Shown here in pieces: positions 6,497 to 13,957 of a DNA stretch of 16,642 nucleotides. Every line of letters begins with the position of its first letter. The first letter of the stretch is position 1. The position numbers and the translations under genes were made by a program. The stretch spans positions 1 to 16,642 of the forward strand of contig CAMPJU010000005.1 of NCBI GenBank assembly GCA_946886995.1, read 5' to 3'. The notes under the pieces are model-generated. The model made no database searches, had not been told where the DNA came from, and was given only the letters and a program-made list of their open reading frames with translations. Origin of the DNA: an uncultured Lysobacteraceae bacterium (lineage in GTDB: Bacteria > Pseudomonadota > Gammaproteobacteria > Xanthomonadales > Xanthomonadaceae).

Positions 6497-8484
6497 AGCC
6501 CGAACGGCCAGGTCTCGGGGGCGCCACCGCGCCGTGGACGGCTCGGCAGCGGGGTCACCGCCGTGGTGCGGTCGAACCAGGTGAACGCGTCGAACTGCCG
6601 CGGCAGCGTCGCCTGCGCGTAGTGGCTCCAACGCTCGGTATCGGGCCGGTAGATGACGCCGATGAAGCGCTCCAGCCGGTCCTCCATCAGCGCGTTCCGC
6701 AACGCCGGGTGCTCGCCGTCGCGCAGGTCGACGAGCGCGCGACCCGCATCGGACGCGTGGAACTGCCGCTCGTAGCTGTCGGGCAGCGACGGCACGACGT
6801 CCATCACCTGCATCGGCGCTTCCCAGTCGCTGGCCGCCGCCACCGTGCCGGAATGCGTGCCGAAGCCGATCAATACCGCCCGGTCGCCGAAACGTTCGCG
6901 GCACAGCTGGCCGATGTTGAGTTCGCCCCGCTCCCGGCCCATGTCGGTCTGCCGCGCATCGCCGATATGCGAGTTGTGCGCCCACACCACCGCGCGGCTG
7001 TCGGGGCCGCCCGCCTCCAGCAGGTGTTCCAGGGTCTCGAACATGTGCCGGTCGCGCAGGTTCCACGACGCCTCGCTGCTCTGGTACATCGCGCGGTAGT
7101 ACGCCTCCGCATTGCGCACCACGCGGGCGTTCTGCGCGGCATCGCGGAAATGGGCGCCGTCGCGCGCGGCGTACTCCAGCCGGCGCTCCAGCAGGCCGCC
7201 CAGCATCTCCAGGACGGGTTGCTCGCAGGGGGCGTAGCCCGCATGCAGTGCCAGTTGCCCGTACTCCTGCGGGCGCCGGGCCCAGGCGTCCAGGCACGCG
7301 TAGTGCCGACGCGCCTCGCGCGCCATGTCCGGGTCGACCCGGTCCAGGTACTCGACCACCGCGCGGATCGAGCGGTGCAGGCTGTACAGGTCCAGCCCGT
7401 GGAAGCCGGCGCGGTCGCCGACGGGACGGTCCGCGTTGAAGGCGTGCAACCAGCCGACGAACGCATCGACGTCGGTGTTGCGCCACATCCAGGTCGGGAA
7501 CCGCTCGAACGGGGGTTCGGCGCCGTCGTGCGCGGGCGCATGCCGCACATGGCGGTCGATCACCGCCGCGTCGGGCCAGTCCGCCTCCACCGCGACGATC
7601 CGGAAGCCATGCGCCTCGACCAGCCGCCGGGTGATCGCGGCCCGCGCCCGGTAGAACTCCGACGTCCCGTGGCTGGCCTCGCCCAGCAGCACGACCCGGG
7701 CATCGGCGAACCGGTCGAACAGGCGCCCGAACTCCGGATCCTCCAGTGCCGGCAGTGGCTCGGCCGCCTCGGCAATGACCCGGGGGAGCGGCTGCGGCTC
7801 CCCGCTAGCGCGCGCCGGCGCGTGGATCGGCTGGTCGTCCTGCCAGCCGTGCGCACCGATCAACGGAACGAACCGCACGTCTCCGAGCGGCGGCCGGGTG
7901 TCGAAGGTGTGTTCCGACGTGCGCACGATCTTGACCAGGCGCTGGGCCGCCTGCTCGCCCACCGGCATCACCAGACGGCCGCCGATCGCCAGTTGCCGCA
8001 GCAGCACCTCGGGGACTTCCGGACCGCCCGCGGCGGCGAGGATGGCATCGAAGGGCGCGGCCTCCGGCCAACCGCGCGTGCCGTCGCCCTCGCGCAGCTG
8101 GATGTTCGCGTAGCCCAGCCGCTGGAACCGCTCCCGCGCCTGCGCGGCCAGTGCGGGCTGCCGCTCGATCGCATGGACCTCGCGCGCGATCGAGGCCATC
8201 ACTGCCGCCGCGTAGCCCGACCCCGCGCCGATCTCCAGGACCCGGTCGCCGGGCGCGACTTCCGCCGCCTCGACCATCAGCGCGACGATGTACGGCTGCG
8301 AGATGGTCTGCCCGGCCTCGATCGGCAGCGGCGAGTCCTCGTAGGCAAGCTCGCGCAGCGCCTCGTCGACGAACGCCTCGCGCGGCACTGCGCGCATCGC
8401 GGCCAGCACGCGCGGGTCATGGATCCCGCGACGCTCGACCTGGCGCTCCACCATCTGTTCGCGGCGGCGGGCGAACTCGTCCAT
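6493..8484 (-). CDS. Fusion: protein-L-isoaspartate O-methyltransferase + erythromycin-esterase-like hydrolase
   Basis: A 663-residue two-domain protein. Residues 1 to about 215 form a complete Pcm-type domain: MVERQVERRGI near the start, PLPIEAGQTISQPYIVALM (53-71), the SAM-binding VLEIGAGSGY (82-91), and GGRLVMPVGE (168-177). Such enzymes methylate isoaspartyl residues in damaged proteins. After a Pro/Ala-rich linker (about 218-248), residues 250-640 match the erythromycin esterase family (COG2312-like). The family catalytic positions are kept: Glu269 and His272 in GEASHG, Glu300 in VEADWP, and His503 in WAHNSHIGD. No signal peptide or membrane segment is visible, so it should be cytoplasmic. 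Most homologues of this esterase family are not macrolide resistance enzymes and their substrates are unknown. The start ATG at 8484 gives a full-length methyltransferase domain. It lies 62 bases after the GGDEF-EAL gene on the same strand. Confidence 0.92.
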   Translation of the reverse strand: MDEFARRREQMVERQVERRGIHDPRVLAAMRAVPREAFVDEALRELAYEDSPLPIEAGQTISQPYIVALMVEAAEVAPGDRVLEIGAGSGYAAAVMASIAREVHAIERQPALAAQARERFQRLGYANIQLREGDGTRGWPEAAPFDAILAAAGGPEVPEVLLRQLAIGGRLVMPVGEQAAQRLVKIVRTSEHTFDTRPPLGDVRFVPLIGAHGWQDDQPIHAPARASGEPQPLPRVIAEAAEPLPALEDPEFGRLFDRFADARVVLLGEASHGTSEFYRARAAITRRLVEAHGFRIVAVEADWPDAAVIDRHVRHAPAHDGAEPPFERFPTWMWRNTDVDAFVGWLHAFNADRPVGDRAGFHGLDLYSLHRSIRAVVEYLDRVDPDMAREARRHYACLDAWARRPQEYGQLALHAGYAPCEQPVLEMLGGLLERRLEYAARDGAHFRDAAQNARVVRNAEAYYRAMYQSSEASWNLRDRHMFETLEHLLEAGGPDSRAVVWAHNSHIGDARQTDMGRERGELNIGQLCRERFGDRAVLIGFGTHSGTVAAASDWEAPMQVMDVVPSLPDSYERQFHASDAGRALVDLRDGEHPALRNALMEDRLERFIGVIYRPDTERWSHYAQATLPRQFDAFTWFDRTTAVTPLPSRPRRGGAPETWPFGL

Positions 8485-8490
8485 GGCGCC

Positions 8491-8496
8491 GGTCTA
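8491..8496 (-). promoter_or_regulatory. Weak candidate -10 box before the methyltransferase-esterase gene
   Basis: On the - strand this reads TAGACC, 6 bases before the ATG at 8484. The spacing is the same as at other starts in the window, but the last base is C instead of T. There is no Shine-Dalgarno in the intervening GGCGCC. It would allow expression independent of the upstream GGDEF-EAL gene. This is weak on its own. Confidence 0.2.
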
Positions 8497-8546
8497 GCAG
8501 GGGGCGCGTGAGCGGTGCGTCGGTCAGGCGATCGAGGGACCCGGTC

Positions 8547-11510
8547 TCACGGTTCGAGCGACTCCGTTCCAGGATGACGGGCGGATGCCTTCGGGGAGAG
8601 CGTCACGGCCGCCGGCCGGCCGAACAGGTAGCCCTGCCCGTACACGCAGCCCATTTCGCGGAGGGCGTCGCGCTGCGACGGCTCCTCGATTCCCTCGCCG
8701 ATCGTCTCGATGCCCAGCGTGCCCGCCAGCGCAAGGATCGCGCGGATCACCGCGAGGCTCTCGGGTCGCGACTCGCCGGTGAGCCCGGCGACGAAGCTCT
8801 GGTCGATCTTCAGGCACTCGATCGGGAACCGGTGCAGGTAGGACAGCGCGGAGAACCCGGTGCCGAAGTCGTCGAGTTGCGCCTGCACGCCCTGGCTGCG
8901 CAGGGTCCGCAGGGTCCGCAGCGCACGTGGCGCGTCGTCCAGCAGCGCGACCTCGGTGATCTCGATGCGCAGGCGCCTGGGATCCGCGCCCGCGTCGTGC
9001 AGCAGGGCCAGCAGGCGCTCGGCGAAATCCACCGAACGGAAGTGGCGGGGCGAGACGTTCACCGAGATGTAGCCATCCGGGCATGCCGCCAGCCGCTGCA
9101 CGGCCTGCTTGTACATCAGCCAGTCCACCTGCTCGATCAGGCCCGAGTCCTCGCCGAGGCCGATGAAGTCACCGGGGAGCAGCAGGCCGCGCCGGTCGTG
9201 CCGCCAGCGCAGCAGCGCCTCGTGGCCGACGACCGCGCCCGTGTCGAGCCGCACGATCGGCTGGTAGTGCGCCTCGAAGGCGTCGCTGTTGATCGCGCGG
9301 CGCAGGTCGGCCTCCAGGTCCAGCAGGCGCATCGCCTCGTCGCGCATGACCTCGTCGAACACGGCGCAGCAGTCACGGCCGGCGGCCTTGGCGCGGTACA
9401 TCGCGGCGTCGGCGTCGCGCAGGAGTTCCTCGCCGCTGCGGTAGCGCGGATGCCACAACGCGATGCCGACGCTGGCGGAGGGAAACACTTCGCGCCCCGC
9501 GATCCAGATCGCGTCTCCCAGCGCATCCAGGACCCGCTGCGCAAGCTCCTGCGCCGCCGCCAGGCCATCGATCCGCTCCACCAGGATCGCGAACTCGTCG
9601 CCGCCCAGCCGCGCGACGATGTCGTCCGAGCGCATCGTCGACACGATCCGGCGACCGGCTTCCACGAGGAGGTCGTCGCCCGCGGCATGGCCCACGCTGT
9701 CGTTGACCAGTTTGAACCGGTCCAGGTCCAGGAACAGCACCGCGAAGGTGCGGTTGTTGCCGCCCTTGCGCGCGCGCTCGATCGCGGCGTTGAGCCGCCG
9801 GAGCAACTGCCCCCGGTTGGGCAGGCCGGTCAGCGCGTCGTGCATCGCCTGGTAGGTCAGCTTTTCCTCGGCGCGCACGCGCTCGCCGATCTGCTCGCGC
9901 AGCTCGCTGTTGGCCTCGGCCAGTTCCCGGGTGCGGGACTCGACCCGTTGTTCCAGCTGCGCATGCGCGGTGCGCAGCCGGTCCTGCGCCTGCTTGCGGG
10001 CCAGGCCACTGCCGATGTGGTACGCGACGAACGTCAGCAGTTCCTGGTCGCGCTCGGTGAAGATCACCGCGGGCGAGTAGCTCTGCACCGCGATCACCCC
10101 GACCACCATGTCCTCGCGCATCAGCGGCACGCCGAGCCAGCAGTGCGACAGCGCGCCGTGGCTGCGCAGCACGCCCTGCCGCTCCAGCTCGCCGATCCGG
10201 TCGCGGTCGGCGAGCAGCGCGTGGCCGGCGCTGATCACGAACTCGGTCATGCCCTGCCCGATCACGCGACTGGCGCGCACCGGGTCGCGTTCGTCGATCG
10301 AGTAGGGGAATTCCAGCCGCTCGCCATCGTCGGAGAGCAGAGCGATGTAGAAATTGCGGGCGTAGAGCAGCTCGCCGACCACGTCGTGCACCTGGGCGTA
10401 GAACCGCTCCATGGTCTCGGACGTGATCGACAGTTCGGCGATGCGGAACAGCGCCCGCTGCAGGCGCTCGGCACGCTGCCGCTCGACGATCTCGGCCTGC
10501 AGTTCGCGGTTCGCCTCCTGCAGCGCGTGGGTCCGTTCCTCGACGCGGCGCTCCAGTTCATCGCGCGCCTGGCGCCGGTCCAGCGCCGTCAGGATGTGCT
10601 GCGCGACGAACGCCAGCAGCGCGCGTTCCTCCTCGCCATACATGTCCGGGCGGTCGTAGCTCTGCACGACGATCGCGCCGCTGACGCGGTCGCCGCGGCG
10701 CATCGGCACGCCCAGCCAGTCCTGGCTTTCCGGACCGTGGATCGTGTCGCGCTCGACACCCAGGTGTTCCCGCACGGCATCGGACGGACCCTGCGCGGCC
10801 TCGCCGTGGCGCAGGATCGCCAGCGTCAGGCTGTTGGGCATGTCGCAGCCGTGCAGTTCCTCGGCGGGATCGGCGACGTACGGGTCCAGCCGGTCGGCGA
10901 AGTACAGGAACCGCATCGTGTCGCGCACGTCGTCGTACAGCACGATGTAGAAGTTCTCGGCATACATCAGGCCGCCGACGACCGCGTGGATGCGGGCCAG
11001 CATCTCGCCCATTTCCAGCTCGGAGCCCGACAGGTCGGCGATCTCGTACAGCGCCTGCTGCAACCGCTCGGATTTCTCGAGCGATTCGATGCGCGCCTGC
11101 GCGCGCTGCGCGGCCAGGTGCGCATCGACCACCGTACGAGCCAATGCGAGCCAGGCCTGGCGCGCCGCCGGGGTCATCGCGGCGCCCGGGGAGGCCGCGA
11201 TCGCGACGCGCTCACCGTCCACGGCGGACCACGCATCCTCCAGGCTGGACGCGGCCAATCGGTCGGGAGCGTCGAGCAGCGCCCTGGCACGGTGGTGCAA
11301 TGCGTCGGGTGTGGTGGTTCCGGCCGGCAACGCAGCCTCGGCGCAGCCGGCCTCGCCAGCGACGGTGCGCCAGTGGACGACCACCGCGGAGCCATCGGGC
11401 AACGCCTCGCACAATGCAGTCGCGGGCGCGGGCCCATCCGTGCATGCGAGCTGCGGCTCCGCCCGCTCGATCCGGTTGGCAGCGCCCACCAGGACTCCCT
11501 CCCCCTTCAT
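8547..11510 (-). CDS. Tandem-GAF GGDEF-EAL cyclic-di-GMP signalling protein
   Basis: A 987-residue soluble protein for cyclic-di-GMP synthesis and/or breakdown. Domain order: an unassigned N-terminal region (1-145), GAF 1 (about 160-305), coiled coil, GAF 2 (about 360-502), coiled coil, GGDEF (about 555-720) and EAL (about 735-970). The cyclase motif GGDEF (636-640) is intact and is preceded by an inhibitory-site RxxD (Arg627-Asp630) at canonical spacing. The EAL domain keeps the metal and catalytic residues: Glu764 of EAL, Asn818, Glu850, Asp880-Asp881, Lys901, Glu939 and Gln959. Both activities are therefore possible; sequence cannot say which dominates. No membrane segment is seen, so the GAFs probably sense a cytoplasmic ligand. 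ATG at 11510 is chosen because the longer open frame runs into the divergent yigZ gene; it has a TAnnnT box 7 bases upstream. Confidence 0.95.
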   Translation of the reverse strand: MKGEGVLVGAANRIERAEPQLACTDGPAPATALCEALPDGSAVVVHWRTVAGEAGCAEAALPAGTTTPDALHHRARALLDAPDRLAASSLEDAWSAVDGERVAIAASPGAAMTPAARQAWLALARTVVDAHLAAQRAQARIESLEKSERLQQALYEIADLSGSELEMGEMLARIHAVVGGLMYAENFYIVLYDDVRDTMRFLYFADRLDPYVADPAEELHGCDMPNSLTLAILRHGEAAQGPSDAVREHLGVERDTIHGPESQDWLGVPMRRGDRVSGAIVVQSYDRPDMYGEEERALLAFVAQHILTALDRRQARDELERRVEERTHALQEANRELQAEIVERQRAERLQRALFRIAELSITSETMERFYAQVHDVVGELLYARNFYIALLSDDGERLEFPYSIDERDPVRASRVIGQGMTEFVISAGHALLADRDRIGELERQGVLRSHGALSHCWLGVPLMREDMVVGVIAVQSYSPAVIFTERDQELLTFVAYHIGSGLARKQAQDRLRTAHAQLEQRVESRTRELAEANSELREQIGERVRAEEKLTYQAMHDALTGLPNRGQLLRRLNAAIERARKGGNNRTFAVLFLDLDRFKLVNDSVGHAAGDDLLVEAGRRIVSTMRSDDIVARLGGDEFAILVERIDGLAAAQELAQRVLDALGDAIWIAGREVFPSASVGIALWHPRYRSGEELLRDADAAMYRAKAAGRDCCAVFDEVMRDEAMRLLDLEADLRRAINSDAFEAHYQPIVRLDTGAVVGHEALLRWRHDRRGLLLPGDFIGLGEDSGLIEQVDWLMYKQAVQRLAACPDGYISVNVSPRHFRSVDFAERLLALLHDAGADPRRLRIEITEVALLDDAPRALRTLRTLRSQGVQAQLDDFGTGFSALSYLHRFPIECLKIDQSFVAGLTGESRPESLAVIRAILALAGTLGIETIGEGIEEPSQRDALREMGCVYGQGYLFGRPAAVTLSPKASARHPGTESLEP
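9870..10469 (-). repeat. GAF plus coiled-coil module, copy 2 (protein-level repeat)
   Basis: Encodes residues 348-547 of the GGDEF-EAL protein. It opens with ERLQRALFRIAELS and ends with ERVRA, matching copy 1 exactly 200 residues earlier. Shared landmarks are YARNFYIAL, WLGVP, VQSY and an E-x-RVE-x-RT coiled-coil segment. The repeat is clear in protein and much diverged in DNA. Confidence 0.8.
10470..11069 (-). repeat. GAF plus coiled-coil module, copy 1 (protein-level repeat)
   Basis: Encodes residues 148-347 of the GGDEF-EAL protein. It opens with ERLQQALYEIADLS and ends with ERQRA, and carries YAENFYIVL, WLGVP, VQSY and ERRVEERT. Relative to copy 2 it has seven more residues between the FYI and WLGV segments and seven fewer in the coiled coil. 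Confidence 0.8.
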
Positions 11511-11517
11511 CGCCCGC

Positions 11518-11523
11518 AGGATA
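11518..11523 (-). promoter_or_regulatory. Candidate -10 box of the GGDEF-EAL gene (leaderless-type)
   Basis: On the - strand this reads TATCCT and ends 7 bases before the ATG at 11510. The bases between (GCGGGCG) hold no Shine-Dalgarno. It is separated by exactly 17 bases from the opposing box for yigZ, so each box occupies the place where the other promoter's -35 would be. Confidence 0.4.
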
Positions 11524-11540
11524 GCGCGATCACGGGCGCT

Positions 11541-11546
11541 TAGAAT
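11541..11546 (+). promoter_or_regulatory. Candidate -10 box of the yigZ operon (leaderless-type)
   Basis: Reads TAGAAT, a five-of-six match to TATAAT, ending 7 bases before the yigZ ATG at 11554. A GAGG follows, but it is only two bases from the ATG and too close for normal ribosome binding. No -35 consensus is present. Confidence 0.45.
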
Positions 11547-11553
11547 CGAGGCG

Positions 11554-12159
11554 ATGAGCGAAACCCTCGCCGCCCCCGCCGAGCACCTGACGGAGGTACG
11601 CCGCAGCCGGTTCCTGGCACGGGGCGTGGCCGCCGGTTCGCCGGACGAGGCGCTCGCCGCGGTCTCCGCGTTGTCCGACGTGGAGGCAACGCACAATTGC
11701 TGGGCGTTCCGCTGCGGCGACGCCTATCGCTCGAGCGACGACGGTGAACCCGCGGGAACGGCCGGGCGGCCCATCCTCGCCGCGATCGACGGCCAGGGCC
11801 TGGACCAAGTGGTAGTGGTGGTGACCCGCTGGTACGGGGGGATCAAGCTCGGCGCCGGCGGGCTGGTGCGCGCCTACGGCAACACCGCCGCGGAGTGCCT
11901 GCGCGCCGCCACGAGGAGGCCGCTGGTCTCCTACGTCGAACGGTCGCTGGCCTTCGGGTTCGACGACACCGGGCTGGTGCATGCGGCGTTGTCCGCCCAT
12001 GCAGCCGAGCGGCTGGACGAGTCGTTCGTCCCCGGCGGTGCCCGGCTGCGGCTGCGCGTCCGCGCCGATGCGGCCGACGCGCTGGCCGAACGCCTGCGCG
12101 ACGCGAGCCGGGACCGCGTGCAGTTGCTCGACCCCGACCCGCGCGAGCCGGGACAATAG
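11554..12159 (+). CDS. yigZ: YigZ / IMPACT family protein
   Basis: A 201-residue member of the conserved YigZ/IMPACT family (UPF0029), close to the 204 residues of E. coli YigZ. The signature N-terminal domain is complete: SRFLARG (18-24), ATHNCWAFR (45-53), DDGEPAGTAGRPIL (62-75), and VVVVTRWYGGIKLGAGGLVRAYG (87-109). A smaller C-terminal ferredoxin-like domain (about 130-195) follows. Eukaryotic IMPACT modulates GCN2. The bacterial role is unsettled; nucleic-acid or ribosome-related functions have been suggested for the fold. ATG at 11554 is the start nearest the family N-terminus, with TAGAAT 7 bases before it. It heads a tightly packed operon, the ABC transporter gene beginning 5 bases after its stop, and it is divergent from the GGDEF-EAL gene. 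Confidence 0.93.
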   Translation: MSETLAAPAEHLTEVRRSRFLARGVAAGSPDEALAAVSALSDVEATHNCWAFRCGDAYRSSDDGEPAGTAGRPILAAIDGQGLDQVVVVVTRWYGGIKLGAGGLVRAYGNTAAECLRAATRRPLVSYVERSLAFGFDDTGLVHAALSAHAAERLDESFVPGGARLRLRVRADAADALAERLRDASRDRVQLLDPDPREPGQ

Positions 12160-12164
12160 CCCGC

Positions 12165-13946
12165 ATGGATCCCACCACCAACGCGGGCGATGCGCCCACC
12201 GGACGGCGCCCGCCGGTCACCAGCCTGCGGGCCCTGTGGCCGTTCGTCCGCGCCCACGCGGGCCTGTTCACCGCCTGGCTGGTGGCGCTCGCCTGCTCGA
12301 GCACCGCGACGCTCGCGTTGCCGGTGGCGTTCCGACGCATGATCGACCAGGGCTTCGCGGCCGGCGGCGGCAGCGCCATCGACCGCGCGTTCATGCTGCT
12401 GTTCGCCGTTGCGCTGGTGTTGGCCCTCGCGACGGCAGCGCGCTTTTATTTCGTCTCGCTGCTCGGCGAGCGCGTCGTCGCCGACCTGCGCACGCGGCTG
12501 TATGCCCACCTGGTGTCGCTGGACGCCGGCTTCTTCGACCGGTCCCGCAGCGGCGAGCTCGTGTCGCGGCTGACCGCCGACGCGGAACTGCTGCGCAGCG
12601 TCGTCGCCACGAGCATGTCGGTCGCGCTGCGCAGCACCGTGACCTTCGTCGGCAGCATCGTGATGCTGTTCGTCACCGCGCCCGGGCTGGCCAGCTATGC
12701 ACTGGTCGGCATCCCGCTGGCGGTGCTGCCGATCGTGGTGGGCGGCCGCCGCCTGCAGCGCATGTCACGGTTGAGCCAGGACCGGATCGCCGACGCGAAC
12801 ACCTTCGCGACCGAGACGCTGGGTGCGGTGCGCACGGTCCAGGCGCATGCGCGCGAGCCGTTCGAGCGCGAGCGGTTCGGCGCGGCGGTGGCGCGCGCCG
12901 TGGCGATGGCGCGCAAGCGGATCCAGGCGCAGGCGCTGGTCACGGCGGTGGCGATCACCCTGGTGTTCGGCGCGATCACGCTGGTGCTCTGGTCCGGCGC
13001 GCACGACGTGGCCGCCGGCCGGATGAGTGCGGGCACGCTGGGGCAATTCGTGCTGTACGCGCTCATCGGCGGCGGCTCCGTCGGATCGCTGGCCGAGGTC
13101 TGGAACGACGTGCAGCGCGCGGCCGGCGGCATGGGCAGGATCGCGGAACTGCTGGACGCCGACGCGGCGATCGTCGCGCCGGCGGATCCGCGGCCGCTGC
13201 CAGTGCCGGTCCGCGGCGAGGTCCGCTGCGACCACGTGGTCTTCCATTATCCGCAGCGCCCCGACCTGCCGGCGCTGGACGGTTTCGACCTGCACGTGCG
13301 CCCGGGCGAGACCGTGGCACTGGTCGGGCCCTCCGGCGCCGGCAAGAGCACGGTCTTCTCACTGCTGCTGCGCTTCCACGATCCGCAATCGGGCACGGTG
13401 TCGCTCGACGGGACCGATGTGCGGGAACTCGACCCGGCGGCCCTGCGTGGCTCGATCGCGCTGGTGCCCCAGCAGCCGACCATCTTCGCCGCCACCGCCG
13501 CGGACAACATCCGCTACGGACGGCTGGAAGCGAGCGACGCGGAAGTCGAGGCGGCGGCGCGGTCTGCCGAGGCACACGAGTTCCTCGATGCCCTGCCCGA
13601 GGGCTACGCCAGCGAGCTCGGCGAACGGGGCGCCCGCCTCTCGGGCGGCCAGCAGCAACGGGTCGCGATCGCCCGCGCCCTGCTCAAGGATGCCCCGGTG
13701 CTCCTGCTCGACGAGGCGACCTCGGCGCTGGACGCGCACAGCGAACGCGCGGTGCAGCATGCGCTGGAGAACCTGATGGCCGGACGCACCACGCTGGTGA
13801 TCGCGCATCGCCTGGCCACGGTGCTCAAGGCCGACCGGATCGTGGTGATGGACCGGGGACGGATCGTCGCCGAAGGCACCCACGATGCCCTGATGGCGGC
13901 CGGCGGCCTGTACGCTGAGCTGGCCAAGCTGCAATTCCTGGACTGA
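12165..13946 (+). CDS. MsbA-like ABC half-transporter (fused permease and ATPase)
   Basis: A 593-residue ABC exporter half-molecule expected to work as a homodimer in the inner membrane. The membrane domain (about 22-325) has hydrophobic helices near 34-53, 75-100, 155-172, 176-192, 257-276 and 290-308. The ATPase domain (about 350-590) is complete: Walker A GPSGAGKST (388-396), Q-loop VPQQPTIF (434-441), signature LSGGQQQR (492-499), Walker B VLLLDE (512-517) and switch His548. It belongs to the MsbA/BmrA-type exporter group. I think it matches the MsbA-related family found beside true MsbA in many proteobacteria, but that is from memory. Substrate (lipid or drug) is unknown. ATG at 12165 follows the yigZ stop by 5 bases with no clear Shine-Dalgarno, so translational coupling is likely. 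Confidence 0.93.
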   Translation: MDPTTNAGDAPTGRRPPVTSLRALWPFVRAHAGLFTAWLVALACSSTATLALPVAFRRMIDQGFAAGGGSAIDRAFMLLFAVALVLALATAARFYFVSLLGERVVADLRTRLYAHLVSLDAGFFDRSRSGELVSRLTADAELLRSVVATSMSVALRSTVTFVGSIVMLFVTAPGLASYALVGIPLAVLPIVVGGRRLQRMSRLSQDRIADANTFATETLGAVRTVQAHAREPFERERFGAAVARAVAMARKRIQAQALVTAVAITLVFGAITLVLWSGAHDVAAGRMSAGTLGQFVLYALIGGGSVGSLAEVWNDVQRAAGGMGRIAELLDADAAIVAPADPRPLPVPVRGEVRCDHVVFHYPQRPDLPALDGFDLHVRPGETVALVGPSGAGKSTVFSLLLRFHDPQSGTVSLDGTDVRELDPAALRGSIALVPQQPTIFAATAADNIRYGRLEASDAEVEAAARSAEAHEFLDALPEGYASELGERGARLSGGQQQRVAIARALLKDAPVLLLDEATSALDAHSERAVQHALENLMAGRTTLVIAHRLATVLKADRIVVMDRGRIVAEGTHDALMAAGGLYAELAKLQFLD

Positions 13947-13947
13947 C

Positions 13948-13951
13948 GGAG
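13948..13951 (+). promoter_or_regulatory. Ribosome binding site of the DUF456 gene
   Basis: GGAG lies 6 bases before the ATG at 13958, directly after the TGA of the ABC transporter gene. It fixes the start of the small membrane protein. Confidence 0.6.
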
Positions 13952-13957
13952 CGGACG

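Noticed and set aside
6486..6502. A small CGGG/CCCG hairpin over the shared CTAG stop
   Set aside because: It has only four pairs and no T-run, so there is no support for a terminator.
5177..7486. A 769-codon open frame on the - strand spanning the aldehyde dehydrogenase and the 3' half of the fusion gene
   Set aside because: It runs antisense to one real gene and out of frame through another, and its translation is Arg/Pro/His-rich with no domain. It is a GC artefact.
6493..8484. A macrolide-resistance esterase call for the fusion protein
   Set aside because: The family residues are present, but most members of this family are not resistance enzymes, and nothing nearby (no mobile element or other resistance gene) supports it.
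8901..8918. A perfect 9-base tandem repeat (CAGGGTCCG twice) in the EAL domain
   Set aside because: It encodes TLR-TLR in a helix. The distance from the ITE motif to DDFG is the usual one for EAL domains, so nothing has been inserted.
8151..11543. A 1130-codon open frame on the + strand opposite the GGDEF-EAL gene
   Set aside because: Its product is a low-complexity Arg/Ala/His/Gln-rich shadow with no recognisable domain, and the opposite strand encodes an intact multi-domain protein. Long antisense open frames are expected at this GC content.
11548..11551. GAGG before the yigZ ATG as a Shine-Dalgarno
   Set aside because: Only two bases separate it from the ATG, much shorter than workable spacing, and the TAGAAT box implies that transcription starts at or after it.
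11511..11696. A 62-residue upstream extension of the GGDEF-EAL frame
   Set aside because: It would overlap the divergent yigZ coding region and lies upstream of the candidate -10 box. The added residues have no domain character.
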